A stretch of 64,000 nucleotides of DNA from an uncultured Bacteroidota bacterium (lineage in GTDB: Bacteria > Bacteroidota > Bacteroidia > Flavobacteriales > Flavobacteriaceae). Under the pieces are notes generated by a model, which was not told where the DNA came from, did not search any database, and worked only from the letters and a program-made list of their open reading frames with translations. Where the stretch lies: assembly GCA_913047695.1 (NCBI GenBank), contig CAJWUI010000007.1, forward strand, positions 1-64,000. The letters run 5' to 3'. Both the position numbers and the translations under genes were made by a program. Below, in pieces: positions 45,239-55,840 of the stretch (position 1 is its first letter; every line of letters begins with the position of its first letter).

Positions 45239-45808
45239 CTAAAATAGTTGGCTAATATTTGAAGTGAACAATTTTACGGCAATCGCTAGTAGAATAATCC
45301 CAAAAACCTTTCGGATTATGTTGATGCCTGATTTGCCTAAATAATTTTCAATGTATTTTGATGATTTTAAGATTATATAAACAAAAATAATATTTATAAT
45401 GATGGCCAAAATAATATTTAAAACGTGATATTCTGCTCGTAATGAAAGTAAAGATGTCATTGTTCCTGCACCTGCTATCATTGGAAATGCAAGAGGTACA
45501 ATTGAAGATGTTTCAGGAGCATCATTACGAAAAATAGATATCCCGAGTATCATCTCTAGGGCTAGAAAAAAAATAACAAAGGAACCTGCAACTGCAAATG
45601 AATTTATATCAATTCCAATTAGGTTTAGTATCTCTTCACCTACAAATAAAAATCCAATCATAATAATTGCTGCAATTATTGAAGCTTTTTCTGATTGAAT
45701 GTGCCCTACTTTTTCTCTTAATGATATGACCAAAGGAATATTTCCAACTATATCAATTACAGCGAACAAAACCAGACTAGCAGTAAAAATTTCTTTTGCG
45801 TCAATCAC
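45239..45808 (-). CDS. MarC-family integral membrane protein
   Basis: A 189-aa membrane protein with six hydrophobic segments. AVIDIVGNIPLVISL at the N-terminus and IVPLAFPMIAGAGTMTSLL in the middle are the two signature motifs of the MarC/YchE family. The name is historical: a multidrug-resistance role was not upheld, and transport function is unknown. It forms a small minus-strand unit with the 66-aa protein. Confidence 0.9.
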   Translation of the reverse strand: MIDAKEIFTASLVLFAVIDIVGNIPLVISLREKVGHIQSEKASIIAAIIMIGFLFVGEEILNLIGIDINSFAVAGSFVIFFLALEMILGISIFRNDAPETSSIVPLAFPMIAGAGTMTSLLSLRAEYHVLNIILAIIINIIFVYIILKSSKYIENYLGKSGINIIRKVFGIILLAIAVKLFTSNISQLF

Positions 45809-45886
45809 TTCAATTTTTTTTGCAAATCTAAATCAGATATTCTAATCAAAAAATCAATTATTATATATTTTTACAAAAAAATTCTA

Positions 45887-46453
45887 ATGATTTTAGTTAA
45901 GGATACTCTGATTTCAGACGATGTATTATCTGAAGAATTTGCATGCAATATTTCAAAGTGCAAAGGTCAGTGTTGTGTTGCAGGTGAAGCAGGTGCACCA
46001 TTGGAAAAAGATGAGGTCAAATATCTCCAGAAAAATTATTCAAAAATAAAACCCTATTTAAGTAAAAAGGGGATAGAGACTATTGAAAAACAAGGAGTTT
46101 ATGTAGATGGATTAGATGGTGATTTTGAAACTCCACTTGTTAGCGGAAAAGAATGTGCCTATGCAGTTTTTTCATCTAGCGGTGTTGCCTCTTGTGGCAT
46201 AGAAAATGCTTACAGAAATAAATCAATAGATTTTCAAAAGCCAATATCCTGTCACTTATATCCTTTAAGAATAAACCAATTTAATAAGACATTGGCCGTT
46301 AATTACCATAAGTGGAGTATTTGTTCAGACGCCTGTTCATTAGGTGAGGCTATTAAAGTTCCTGTTTATCAATTTGTAAAAACAGCTTTGATTAGAAAAT
46401 TTGGTAAAGATTGGTTTAATGCATTGCATGCAAGTGCAAAAAAGACCTCTTAA
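45887..46453 (+). CDS. DUF3109 family cysteine-rich protein
   Basis: A 188-aa cytoplasmic protein. CNISKCKGQCC near residue 21 together with further conserved Cys (CAYAVF, CGIENA, CHLYPLRI, CSDAC) matches DUF3109, related to the YkgJ-type putative zinc or iron-chelating group. The function is unknown; metal or Fe-S binding is inferred from the Cys pattern. It is divergent from marC and lies 223 bp before nrdB. Confidence 0.88.
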   Translation: MILVKDTLISDDVLSEEFACNISKCKGQCCVAGEAGAPLEKDEVKYLQKNYSKIKPYLSKKGIETIEKQGVYVDGLDGDFETPLVSGKECAYAVFSSSGVASCGIENAYRNKSIDFQKPISCHLYPLRINQFNKTLAVNYHKWSICSDACSLGEAIKVPVYQFVKTALIRKFGKDWFNALHASAKKTS

Positions 46454-46676
46454 GAGTTTCCTAGTGTTTTGGGGGGTTGACAGAGACCTACTTTTTTAAT
46501 TAACTGGTATACAATTATTTATAAAAAGATTTTTTTTAGATAAAAATCAAAAAATATAGTTTTTTGTTAAAAACTAAGCTCCATTGTGGAAAAGTTGCTC
46601 TTTCAATTTTGAATACAATTTAGAATCTTTGCTATTCATAATTCAACTTTCTTTAACCTAATTAATAAAACGACAA

Positions 46677-47654
46677 ATGGCAGCAGTAGAACCTATTCTC
46701 CAAGAAAATGAAAATCGCTTTGTAATCTTTCCAATTCAACACCACGATATTTGGGAGTGGTATAAAAAAATGGAGGCAAGTTTTTGGACTGCTGAAGAAA
46801 TTGATTTACACCAAGACCTTTCCGATTGGAATTCTAAACTCAATGATGATGAAAAGTATTTTATCAAGCATATCCTCGCTTTTTTTGCTGCTTCTGATGG
46901 AATTGTAAATGAGAATCTAGCAGAAAACTTTGTTAACGAAGTTCAATATTCTGAAGCTAAGTTTTTTTATGGATTCCAAATTATGATGGAAAATATCCAT
47001 TCAGAAACGTATTCACTACTAATCGATACATATGTAAAAGATGATGCAGAAAAGGATAAACTGTTTAAAGCTATTGAGGTATTTCCAGCTATAAAAAAGA
47101 AAGCAGATTGGGCACTTAGATGGATTGAATCAGATTCTTTTGCTGAAAGACTTATTGCATTTGCTGCAGTAGAGGGTATATTCTTCTCAGGGGCTTTTTG
47201 CTCAATATTTTGGTTAAAGAAACGTGGATTAATGCCAGGACTAACTTTTTCAAATGAATTAATATCTAGAGATGAGGGCGTTCACTGCGACTTTGCTGTC
47301 CATCTACATAACAATCATTTAGTAAATAAAGTATCTCCCAAACGAATTAAGGAAATACTGTTAGATGCCCTAAATATTGAAAGAGAGTTCATTACTGAGT
47401 CCTTACCAATAAGTCTAATTGGAATGAATGCTAAACTGATGACTCAATATCTTGAATTTGTTACAGATCGTCTTTTGGTTGAGCTTGGTATCGAGAAAGA
47501 ATTTAATGTAAGTAATCCATTCGATTTTATGGATATGATTTCTCTACAAGGGAAGACTAATTTCTTTGAAAAACGTGTAGGAGAGTACCAAAAAGCAGGA
47601 GTATTAAATAATGAAAAGAAAGACGAGAAAATAAGTTTTGATGCTGATTTCTAG
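46677..47654 (+). CDS. nrdB: class Ia ribonucleotide reductase, beta (small) subunit
   Basis: A 325-aa di-iron protein. Metal ligands lie in FWTAEEIDL, the [17 protein letters not shown] helix (Glu/His, with the radical Tyr in SETYS) and the [11 protein letters not shown] helix. The sequence around [18 protein letters not shown] and [11 protein letters not shown] is close to the eukaryotic R2 type, as usual for this phylum. The C-terminus (ISFDADF) would dock into NrdA. It generates the tyrosyl radical needed for dNTP synthesis and leads the nrdB-nrdA unit. Confidence 0.95.
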   Translation: MAAVEPILQENENRFVIFPIQHHDIWEWYKKMEASFWTAEEIDLHQDLSDWNSKLNDDEKYFIKHILAFFAASDGIVNENLAENFVNEVQYSEAKFFYGFQIMMENIHSETYSLLIDTYVKDDAEKDKLFKAIEVFPAIKKKADWALRWIESDSFAERLIAFAAVEGIFFSGAFCSIFWLKKRGLMPGLTFSNELISRDEGVHCDFAVHLHNNHLVNKVSPKRIKEILLDALNIEREFITESLPISLIGMNAKLMTQYLEFVTDRLLVELGIEKEFNVSNPFDFMDMISLQGKTNFFEKRVGEYQKAGVLNNEKKDEKISFDADF

Positions 47655-47728
47655 TAATTCGTTTTGAAATTTTAAATCAATCTTCTTAATTCTAACCATA
47701 AATTAAAGCAAAACTTAAAATGTAAATT

Positions 47729-50170
47729 ATGTTTGTAGTAAAAAGGGATGGTCGAAAGGAGCCCATCATGTTTGACAAAATCACAGCGAGGATCCGAAAA
47801 TTGAATTATGGTCTAAACCCATTAGTAGATCCTGTTAGAGTTGCTATGCGTGTGATTGAAGGACTTTACGATGGTGTAACTACTTCTGAGCTCGATAATC
47901 TCGCAGCTGAAATCGCTGCAACTATGACTACAACCCATCCTGATTATGCGAAACTAGCTGCGCGTATATCAGTATCGAATTTACATAAAAACACAAAAAA
48001 ATCTTTTTCCGAGACTATGGATGATTTATACAATTATGTCAATCCTAGGACAGGAAAAAAAGCTCCTTTACTCTCAGATGAGGTTTACAAAATAATCAAA
48101 AAAAATTCAGATAAACTTGACTCTAGTATTATTTATAACCGTGATTTTGGTTATGATTTCTTTGGTTTTAAAACCTTAGAACGTTCATACTTATTAAAAC
48201 TTAATGGTAAAATTGTTGAACGCCCCCAGCATATGTTGATGAGAGTCTCGATAGGAATTCATCTTGACGATATTGAATCAGCACTAGAAACATATGAATT
48301 AATGTCTAAGCGGTATTTCACACATGCCACACCTACATTGTTTAACTCTGGAACACCTAAACCACAAATGTCATCTTGTTTTCTTTTGACCATGAAAGAT
48401 GACAGTATTGATGGTATTTATGACACTTTAAAACAGACTGCAAAAATATCTCAGTCTGCTGGAGGGATAGGTTTATCTATACATAACATAAGAGCCACAG
48501 GATCTTATATAGCAGGAACTAACGGTACATCAAATGGAATTGTTCCAATGCTTAGGGTGTTTAATGACACCGCAAGATATGTAGACCAAGGAGGTGGTAA
48601 AAGAAAGGGTTCCTTTGCTATATATGTTGAACCTTGGCATGCTGATATTTTTGATTTTCTTGAGTTAAAAAAGAATCACGGAAAAGAAGAAATGCGTGCT
48701 CGAGACCTATTTTATGCTATGTGGACACCAGACTTGTTTATGAAAAGAGTCGAAGATGACGGCGAATGGACACTTATGTGTCCGAATGAGTGTCCAGGCT
48801 TGTATGATGTTCATGGAGATGATTTTGAAAAATTGTATGAAAAATATGAAGGAGAAGGAAAAGGCAGAAAAACAATTAAAGCTCGCGAGCTATGGGAAAA
48901 AATTCTTGAATCTCAAATAGAAACGGGGACCCCTTATATGCTATACAAGGATTCCGCTAACCGCAAGTCAAATCAAAAAAATCTTGGAACAATACGTTCC
49001 TCAAATCTTTGTACTGAAATACTAGAATATACCTCATCAGACGAGATAGCAGTATGTAATCTTGCATCTATTGCCCTTCCAATGTTCGTTAAGGATGGCA
49101 AGTTCGATCATAAATCACTTTTTGATGTTACAGTAAGAGTTACTAAAAATCTTAATAGGGTAATTGACCGAAATTATTATCCAGTAAAAGAGGCAGAAAA
49201 CTCTAACTTCAGACACCGACCAATTGGATTAGGTGTTCAAGGCCTAGCAGATACCTTTATAATGTTGCGTCTACCATTTACTTCTGAGAAGGCCAAAGAA
49301 TTAAATCAAGAAATTTTTGAAACTCTTTATTTTGCAGCCGTTACCGCATCTGCTGAAGAGGCGAAAAAAGATGGCCCCTATGAAACCTATAAAGATTCAC
49401 CAATTTCTAAAGGTGAGTTCCAACACAACCTTTGGGGAATAAAAGATGAAGAATTAAGCGGCCGTTGGGATTGGGCTGCACTCAGAAAAACAGTAAAAAA
49501 ACAAGGTGTAAGAAACTCACTTTTAGTTGCGCCTATGCCTACGGCTAGTACCTCACAAATTCTTGGCAACAATGAATGTTTTGAGCCTTACACATCAAAT
49601 ATATATACTCGTCGAGTCCTTTCAGGAGAATTCATTGTAGTGAACAAACACTTGCTTGAGGATCTAGTTGAAAGAGGACTTTGGAATGAGGAAATGAAAC
49701 AGGAGTTAATGCGAAATAATGGATCAATTCAAACCATTGAAGCTATTCCAAGTGACATTAAAGAACTTTACAGAACCGTTTGGGAAATGAGTATGAAAGA
49801 TATCATCGACATGTCTAGACATAGAGGATATTTTATTGATCAATCCCAGTCTCTAAATTTATTTATGGAAGGAGCAACTATGGCTAAACTCACTTCGATG
49901 CATTTCTATGGATGGAAATCGGGTCTTAAGACCGGTATGTATTATTTAAGGACAAAATCTGCCGTAGATGCAATTAAGTTTACCCTTGACAATAAGTCTA
50001 AAGAAGAAAAGGTTCCTGTTCAAATACCTGCTACCGCAATAACAGCAAATCAAGCTAATCCAGAATCAGCCCCTCAGCCTGTTGAACCTTTGTCTCCTGA
50101 AGAATTAAAACAGATGCTTTCAAAGGCTAAGGAAAGCGAAGATGATGATTGTTTGATGTGTGGATCCTAG
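47729..50170 (+). CDS. nrdA: class Ia ribonucleotide reductase, alpha (large) subunit
   Basis: An 813-aa catalytic subunit. An N-terminal ATP-cone ([16 protein letters not shown]) gives allosteric activity control by ATP/dATP. The barrel carries [41 protein letters not shown] (thiyl Cys and Glu) and [16 protein letters not shown]. The C-terminal redox pair is in [10 protein letters not shown] Pro/Gln/Ala-rich linker precedes the swinging tail. It follows nrdB by 74 bp and ends just before a strong terminator. Confidence 0.96.
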   Translation: MFVVKRDGRKEPIMFDKITARIRKLNYGLNPLVDPVRVAMRVIEGLYDGVTTSELDNLAAEIAATMTTTHPDYAKLAARISVSNLHKNTKKSFSETMDDLYNYVNPRTGKKAPLLSDEVYKIIKKNSDKLDSSIIYNRDFGYDFFGFKTLERSYLLKLNGKIVERPQHMLMRVSIGIHLDDIESALETYELMSKRYFTHATPTLFNSGTPKPQMSSCFLLTMKDDSIDGIYDTLKQTAKISQSAGGIGLSIHNIRATGSYIAGTNGTSNGIVPMLRVFNDTARYVDQGGGKRKGSFAIYVEPWHADIFDFLELKKNHGKEEMRARDLFYAMWTPDLFMKRVEDDGEWTLMCPNECPGLYDVHGDDFEKLYEKYEGEGKGRKTIKARELWEKILESQIETGTPYMLYKDSANRKSNQKNLGTIRSSNLCTEILEYTSSDEIAVCNLASIALPMFVKDGKFDHKSLFDVTVRVTKNLNRVIDRNYYPVKEAENSNFRHRPIGLGVQGLADTFIMLRLPFTSEKAKELNQEIFETLYFAAVTASAEEAKKDGPYETYKDSPISKGEFQHNLWGIKDEELSGRWDWAALRKTVKKQGVRNSLLVAPMPTASTSQILGNNECFEPYTSNIYTRRVLSGEFIVVNKHLLEDLVERGLWNEEMKQELMRNNGSIQTIEAIPSDIKELYRTVWEMSMKDIIDMSRHRGYFIDQSQSLNLFMEGATMAKLTSMHFYGWKSGLKTGMYYLRTKSAVDAIKFTLDNKSKEEKVPVQIPATAITANQANPESAPQPVEPLSPEELKQMLSKAKESEDDDCLMCGS

Positions 50171-50193
50171 ATGATTATAACATAAATTCTGAT

Positions 50194-50217
50194 AAAGCCC
50201 GCTGTCGCGGGCTTTTT
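50194..50217 (+). terminator. Rho-independent terminator of nrdBA
   Basis: A perfect 9-bp stem (AAAGCCCGC / GCGGGCTTT) with a TGTC loop and a run of T, 24 nt after the nrdA stop. Confidence 0.92.
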
Positions 50218-50296
50218 ATATTCCTGTAAATCAGTGTGCTGCGATCTAATGTTAAGATAATGTTACTAAAACATTACTTAAATATTTATTTTTTAT

Positions 50297-50304
50297 TAAC
50301 TTTG
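50297..50304 (+). promoter_or_regulatory. -7 box TAACTTTG
   Basis: An exact TAnnTTTG match 28 nt before the ATG of the MORN-like gene, downstream of the nrd terminator, so this gene has its own promoter. Confidence 0.5.
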
Positions 50305-50332
50305 TGTTAACAAGGAAGTAACTAGTCTGAAA

Positions 50333-50689
50333 ATGAAACATCTGATTTGTCTTTTTTTATTTACAACCATAGTTTTAAATGCTCAGGAAAATGGGACTAA
50401 ACGAGTGTTTGTTCAAGAAGGTGAATCAGTAAAATTTACAGAATATCATGTAAATGGAAATATTTCACAAACAGGTTATTTTTTAGACGGTAAAAATCAT
50501 GGGGATTGGGTAAGTTATGATCTTAAGGGGAATAAAATTTCGGAAGGAAGTTTTGAAGCGGGGAAAAAAGTTAACCGTTGGCTTTTTTGGAATGGTGATT
50601 CTTTGATCGAAGTCGACTACAAAGACAACAAAATTTTAAGAGCAAAGAAATGGATCAAGCCAGAACTATTGGCATCTAGATCTGATTAG
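50333..50689 (+). CDS. secreted MORN-like (YwqK-type) repeat protein
   Basis: A 118-aa exported protein (signal MKHLICLFLFTTIVLNAQ). The mature part holds three MORN-like units: TEYHVNGNISQTGYF, KNHGDWVSYDLKGNKISEGSF and KKVNRWLFWNGDSLIEVDY. Proteins of this type are often labelled YwqK-family antitoxin, but export and the lack of a toxin gene argue against that role here. It ends 1 bp before the convergent phosphate transporter gene. The function is unknown. Confidence 0.8.
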   Translation: MKHLICLFLFTTIVLNAQENGTKRVFVQEGESVKFTEYHVNGNISQTGYFLDGKNHGDWVSYDLKGNKISEGSFEAGKKVNRWLFWNGDSLIEVDYKDNKILRAKKWIKPELLASRSD

Positions 50690-50690
50690 T

Positions 50691-52955
50691 TTAAAGTTTT
50701 TTAACAACACCGTAGTATTTTTCAACCAATTCATATTTGTGTGTAATGAGGTCTTTTGTTCTTATTAAAAAGTTGAAGTATAGAGTAGTATTTTTCGGAC
50801 TCGTCTCCTCACTCCTTGTTCTTTCAATTTGAGTATTTATTTTAGATTCAATAAGTCCAAATGAATTATTTTTCTCAAACAATACCTCTTCAAATTCTTT
50901 TTGATTTTGGATAGAATTAAATGCTTCTTTTCCCTCTTTAAAAATTTTATTTACTGATTCTTCAATCAATAAGAGGTCTTTAATTTGACTAAATGTTAAT
51001 TTACGGTGGTTGTTATTAAGGTGATCATAACTAATTTTTGCCAAATAAGTCAGATCTTCGGATAGATCATGTAAGTAACCCAAAAGTTCAATATAAAATG
51101 TACTAGCTGGCAATGAACTTTCTTCAAGATTTCTAATAAAGTAGAAAAGATTTCCTTTTAAGTCTTCAATACTGTTCTGTAATTTTTTTGAATTCTTTTT
51201 TGCCTTTTCAAGTGGTTCCAAGTCATTTGTTGAGAGCCCTAATATTATTAGTTTATATACTTTGTAACTTTTTTTCAGTACAAGTTCTATTGTTGAACCA
51301 CTTTGATCAATTACACCTTGAAAAGAGTTACTTTCAACAATAAGAGCAATTTCTTCTTCTCTTACGGACTTATTTTCTTTCCTATGATTAACATAATTTT
51401 TTCCTATTATCAATAAAATGATAAACATGATTACTGCGATTACCTGAACCCCTCCAATATTAAGAAGATACACTATAATACCACCAACAATAAATGCACT
51501 AAAAGCAGTTAAAAACCAACCTCCAATTACATTAAGTACTCCTGAGACTCTATAAACTGCACTATCTGAACTCCATGCACGGTCAGCAAGTGAAGTGCCC
51601 ATGGCTACCATAAATGTCACATAGGTTGTTGATAATGGTAATTTAAGTGAGGTTGCAAAAGAAATTAAAACAGAGGCTACTACAAGATTTATACTCGCTC
51701 TAAGCTTATCGAATTCAGGAATATTACTAGCATTAATGTTTCCTTTCGGGTTGATTTGTTTGAAAGAGTTATTTAATACAAGCTGAGTTTTTTCAGGAAT
51801 AGCATTTTTAATAATTTCATTTAGATTGATAAATATTCTAACTAAAATTCTTGATATAAAATTAGGTTTAAATCTTTCACGAGTTCCATATTGATTGGAA
51901 AGATCCAAAGAAGTTTTAACGACTTTTTTTGCTTTTGATGATAACCAAAGAGTTATTATCATTATTGTTCCAGAGACAAATAAAAAAATAGTAGGTGTTT
52001 GAACTTTTTGAGTTAATTGTATCATACTAAAACTCTCTGCTGAAACCCCAGAACCTAACCACGCTTTGTATGATTGAAAAGCAGCAATAGGAACACCTAT
52101 AAAATTTACTAAATCATTACCAGCAAATGCTAGTGCCAAAGCAAAAGTCCCAACCCCAATAATAATTTTGTAAATATCCCATTTGATAAAATTGATTAAT
52201 ACTGAGAAAAAAAACCAAAGAATAAAGCTTATGATTTGAACTGAAAGAAGATTGCCTTCTATAAAAGAGTTTATTGTTTGGGAATTTAAAAGCTCTAGTT
52301 CCATATTTGAATATGGTGTACCTTTTATTCCTTTAATTAATATAAAATTAAAAATAGCAGCTAATGCAACTCCCCCAAAAAGACTATTTAACCAAGATGG
52401 TTTTTTTTCAAAATTAAATGTGTAAATAATTCGGGATATCCATTGTACTAATGCTCCGATAGAGAACGCTATAAATACTGAAAGTAAGATGCCCAAAATA
52501 ATCTGAGTTGCCTTTTCTGTATTTATATAGGTTGATAAATCAGACAGCAGTTGATCAGACTTAGCTATTTTGATTATTGCCATTACAACAGCAGCACCTA
52601 GTAACTCAAAAACAATAGAGACGGTTGTTGAAGTTGGTAGACCGATAGTATTAAAAAAGTCTAATAATAAAATATCTGTCATCATTACAGCCATGAAGAT
52701 GAAGATGATTTCATCAAAAAAGAATGCCCCAGGGTTAAATATTCCCTTTCTTGCAACCTCCATCATACCGCTAGAGGATAGTGCTCCAAAAAGAATGCCT
52801 ACGCTAGCAAAAATCATGATTTTTCTAAACGAGAAAACCTTTGATCCAATAGCAGAGTTTAGAAAATTCACAGCATCGTTACTTACCCCAACTATTAAAT
52901 CACCAATAGCTAATAGACTCAACAGGATAACTATAAATAAATATATGCTGTCCAT
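50691..52955 (-). CDS. PiT-family inorganic phosphate transporter with PhoU-like C-terminal domain
   Basis: A 754-aa membrane protein. The first about 510 residues form the PiT fold (about 10-12 helices) with the two signature repeats: IGVSNDAVNFLNSAIGSK-type near the N-terminus (GVSNDAVNFLNSAIG) and AFAGNDLVNFIGVP in the middle. The last about 220 residues are helical and soluble, PhoU-like (repeated three-helix layout with LLGYLHDLSEDLTYLAK). The fusion is common in Bacteroidota. It imports phosphate with Na+ or H+. It is the third gene of an operon, 15 bp after the TonB receptor. Confidence 0.92.
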   Translation of the reverse strand: MDSIYLFIVILLSLLAIGDLIVGVSNDAVNFLNSAIGSKVFSFRKIMIFASVGILFGALSSSGMMEVARKGIFNPGAFFFDEIIFIFMAVMMTDILLLDFFNTIGLPTSTTVSIVFELLGAAVVMAIIKIAKSDQLLSDLSTYINTEKATQIILGILLSVFIAFSIGALVQWISRIIYTFNFEKKPSWLNSLFGGVALAAIFNFILIKGIKGTPYSNMELELLNSQTINSFIEGNLLSVQIISFILWFFFSVLINFIKWDIYKIIIGVGTFALALAFAGNDLVNFIGVPIAAFQSYKAWLGSGVSAESFSMIQLTQKVQTPTIFLFVSGTIMIITLWLSSKAKKVVKTSLDLSNQYGTRERFKPNFISRILVRIFINLNEIIKNAIPEKTQLVLNNSFKQINPKGNINASNIPEFDKLRASINLVVASVLISFATSLKLPLSTTYVTFMVAMGTSLADRAWSSDSAVYRVSGVLNVIGGWFLTAFSAFIVGGIIVYLLNIGGVQVIAVIMFIILLIIGKNYVNHRKENKSVREEEIALIVESNSFQGVIDQSGSTIELVLKKSYKVYKLIILGLSTNDLEPLEKAKKNSKKLQNSIEDLKGNLFYFIRNLEESSLPASTFYIELLGYLHDLSEDLTYLAKISYDHLNNNHRKLTFSQIKDLLLIEESVNKIFKEGKEAFNSIQNQKEFEEVLFEKNNSFGLIESKINTQIERTRSEETSPKNTTLYFNFLIRTKDLITHKYELVEKYYGVVKKL

Positions 52956-52970
52956 AAGTTTATCAAGGTA

Positions 52971-55808
52971 TTAAAATTTCACAGAGTAGCCTAGAGAATA
53001 AGTCCTTCCAATATTTCTAAATCTAAAATACTCCGTTATCTTGCCATATCCCTCAAATAAACTTTCTCTTTCGTCATTTAGTAAATTTCTTATTCTAAAT
53101 GTTAGATTTGTATTGTTTTTAAATTGTTTGCTTAAATTAAAATTTAAACTGTTAAATGGCATGGTATAAACGTCAGGATAAAATCCATCTCCAACAACTT
53201 CTAAAGTTTTTCCTTGTACGTTAAAATATAAGCTTCCTCGAATTCCTTTTCGTTGATTATTGTAATCAAGTCCAGCATTTATTAAATATGGGGATTGACC
53301 CTGCAATGGTCTTGAGTCGCCTAAAGTTTCACCTTCTCTAAGCCCTAAACTCCTGAGCTTTAGCTCATCATCACTAAATTTTTCATCAGAAATGATGTAA
53401 GAACCATTAAAATTTAAATTTAAATTTTTAATCCCCTTAAACCAATCACTTAATTTTTTTCTTAATTCAACTTCGAAACCAATGACATTCGCATTTTCAA
53501 GATTGAGAGGTTTATAATTTGAAGTAGAAGCTGCTACAAATACAATTTCAATGGGATCGGTTAAATTTTTGTAAAACAGACTCATTGCAAAAAGCTGAGC
53601 ATCCTCACTAAAAGATTCATATCTAAGATCAAAGTTGTCTATGTAAGTAGGTCTGATATTAATATTCCCAATAAAAAATAAATTTGAAAGGGGATCATAA
53701 ATTTCAGCAATTGATGCTTCTTTAAAACTGGGTCTAGCGGTTGTTAATGAATAAGCCAGTCGCAAATTCTTGTTATCTGTTAAACTATAAATAAAATTTG
53801 TTGAAGGGAATAAGTTGTTTTCACTTATAATTTTATTATTGTCAAATACTTGTCCAAGTTGACTATTTTCACCAGTATAAAATACCTGGTAATTTTCAAA
53901 TCGCAATCCAATAATAGACTTCAATTTTGAACTCAAATTAAATTCATTAGAAATATAACCAGCTAAATTTTGTTGTCTTGCATTAAAAATGTTTGCATCT
54001 TGTTTTATTGTTATTTGCGGATTTATATAAGTTCCATCAAGGTTTGTCGATGAGATTAAATTAGTGGGATTAAAAAGTTGATTTGGATCTCCACCATAAT
54101 TTGCCCAATCACTTTCGGATGTAAAATTACTGCTAACTGAATATTGAGCAATCGAGAAGTCGCGTTCTTTGAAAGAACTATATCCACCAAACTTTAATAC
54201 AGCATTTTCTCCAAGAAAGACAAAACGTTTTGTTAAATCAACTTTCCCAACAAGATTATATTCATCAAGTGTTCTCCAAATTCTTTTAGGTTCAGTATTT
54301 TCCTGAAAGCTAAAAATCCCCTCCTCATCTTGAAATGTTGTGTTTCTTACGTCTTTGTCATGCACTTTGGCAACTGTGCCAGAGAATTTCCATTCCAATT
54401 TTAATTTTGATTCATCAAAGTTGTGCAAGCCTGAAAGTATTCCATTTGAAATAGCTCTTTCGTTATATTCCAAATTAAATTTGTTAAAATCAACGAAATC
54501 GGAAAATCGAGTAAGCTGGCGAAAACTACCAGAGGTACTTTCTCCGTTTTGAATATGAATCGCATTAAATCTGAACTTTGAATTATTTGTTTTATAGGTC
54601 GTTCCGAAAAGACCGCTTAATATTATGTTTTCTCCTCCAATGGTACCATATTGAAGTCTATTTTCTTCGAAGTTTAGTTCGGACCTGTCAGGACTAAAAT
54701 TGAAAATATTATCCTGTGAGTTTTCATAGACGGTTTGTTCTCTTCTGTATGATAGTGAGCCTAAATATCCAAAAGAGTGGCCGTTTTCAAAGTTAAATTG
54801 GTTTCCATAGTTGACTGCTAAATTATAATTCATACCACTTAGGTCATTTTTGGGAGCCATTACAGGATTAAATTGATTTGAAACTCTATTGATAGTATTT
54901 AATCCACTAACTGAATTATTTAGTCTAGGATCAAATACATTTCCCAAAAAAGAATTAAAAATTTTATTTTTTCTTGTCCCGTCATCAAACCCTAAAAAAT
55001 CAGTTCTACTCCCTTCATAGGATAGATAATTGTTATTAAAATGCATATCAGGATTAAATGATGTACTAATTGAAATTGAAATTTCTTCTTTAGATGGAAA
55101 GTCTTTAGTTATAATATCAATTACGCCACCTGTAAAATCTGCTGGAAGGTCAGCTCTTGCTGACTTAATAATTAGAACATTTGATAATAAATTGGTTGGG
55201 AACAAATCCATCTGGATTGTATTTCTGTCTGGGTCTAAACCAGGAATGTCTACTCCGTTAAGGATTGATTTCGAATAACGATCACCAAGACCTCTAACAT
55301 AGACATATTTACCTCCTTGAACAGATACTCCAGGTACATTTTTTACAGCACTTGCAATATCATTTGCTCCTATTTTTCTAAATGCTTGAGCTGAAATGCC
55401 ATCTAATAAACTCGCTGATTTTCTTTGAATTTCCAATACAGAAGATTCAGTATTCCTTCTTGCATCTACCGTAACAACAACTTCTTCTAGTCCTTGAGCT
55501 ACTGAGTTTAAAACTACGTCTATATAAGTATAGTCATTATCACCAACATTTATATTATTTAGCTCTTTGGTTTCATATCCAACAAAAGAAAAAATTAGAC
55601 TATAATTTCCTGGAGGTAATTCAATATCGTATTTACCATCAAAATCTGTAGTTACACCATTAGCAGTTTCTTTGACAAGTACATTTGCAAAAGGTAAGGG
55701 TTCATTGAAGTCTCCATCGATTACATTTCCAATAATTCCATACTGACCAAATAATTTAAATGATATAGTAGTAAAAAAAAGTATTAAATATTTTGGCCTG
55801 TATTGCAT
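52971..55808 (-). CDS. TonB-dependent outer-membrane receptor with CarboxypepD_reg-like domain
   Basis: A 945-aa receptor. After the signal (ILFFTTISFKLFGQ) comes a carboxypeptidase-regulatory-like Ig-type domain (about 25-110; GDFNEPLPFANVLVKETANG, FVGYETKEL), then the plug domain (AVKNVPGVSVQGGKYVYVRGL, IDIITKDF) and a 22-strand barrel ending in an aromatic residue (YSLGYSVKF). No SusD partner is present, so a glycan role is unlikely. Lying between a surface lipoprotein and a PiT transporter, it probably takes up a phosphate-containing compound, but this is inferred from context only. Confidence 0.92.
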   Translation of the reverse strand: MQYRPKYLILFFTTISFKLFGQYGIIGNVIDGDFNEPLPFANVLVKETANGVTTDFDGKYDIELPPGNYSLIFSFVGYETKELNNINVGDNDYTYIDVVLNSVAQGLEEVVVTVDARRNTESSVLEIQRKSASLLDGISAQAFRKIGANDIASAVKNVPGVSVQGGKYVYVRGLGDRYSKSILNGVDIPGLDPDRNTIQMDLFPTNLLSNVLIIKSARADLPADFTGGVIDIITKDFPSKEEISISISTSFNPDMHFNNNYLSYEGSRTDFLGFDDGTRKNKIFNSFLGNVFDPRLNNSVSGLNTINRVSNQFNPVMAPKNDLSGMNYNLAVNYGNQFNFENGHSFGYLGSLSYRREQTVYENSQDNIFNFSPDRSELNFEENRLQYGTIGGENIILSGLFGTTYKTNNSKFRFNAIHIQNGESTSGSFRQLTRFSDFVDFNKFNLEYNERAISNGILSGLHNFDESKLKLEWKFSGTVAKVHDKDVRNTTFQDEEGIFSFQENTEPKRIWRTLDEYNLVGKVDLTKRFVFLGENAVLKFGGYSSFKERDFSIAQYSVSSNFTSESDWANYGGDPNQLFNPTNLISSTNLDGTYINPQITIKQDANIFNARQQNLAGYISNEFNLSSKLKSIIGLRFENYQVFYTGENSQLGQVFDNNKIISENNLFPSTNFIYSLTDNKNLRLAYSLTTARPSFKEASIAEIYDPLSNLFFIGNINIRPTYIDNFDLRYESFSEDAQLFAMSLFYKNLTDPIEIVFVAASTSNYKPLNLENANVIGFEVELRKKLSDWFKGIKNLNLNFNGSYIISDEKFSDDELKLRSLGLREGETLGDSRPLQGQSPYLINAGLDYNNQRKGIRGSLYFNVQGKTLEVVGDGFYPDVYTMPFNSLNFNLSKQFKNNTNLTFRIRNLLNDERESLFEGYGKITEYFRFRNIGRTYSLGYSVKF

Positions 55809-55840
55809 AAATTAACTCATTCTTTAAAAATTATTAATAA

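Noticed and set aside
46454-46676. Possible NrdR boxes before nrdB
   Set aside because: No pair matching the known NrdR-box consensus could be found by eye; a motif scan would be decisive.
50333-50689. YwqK-type antitoxin of a toxin-antitoxin pair
   Set aside because: The protein is exported and no toxin gene is adjacent.
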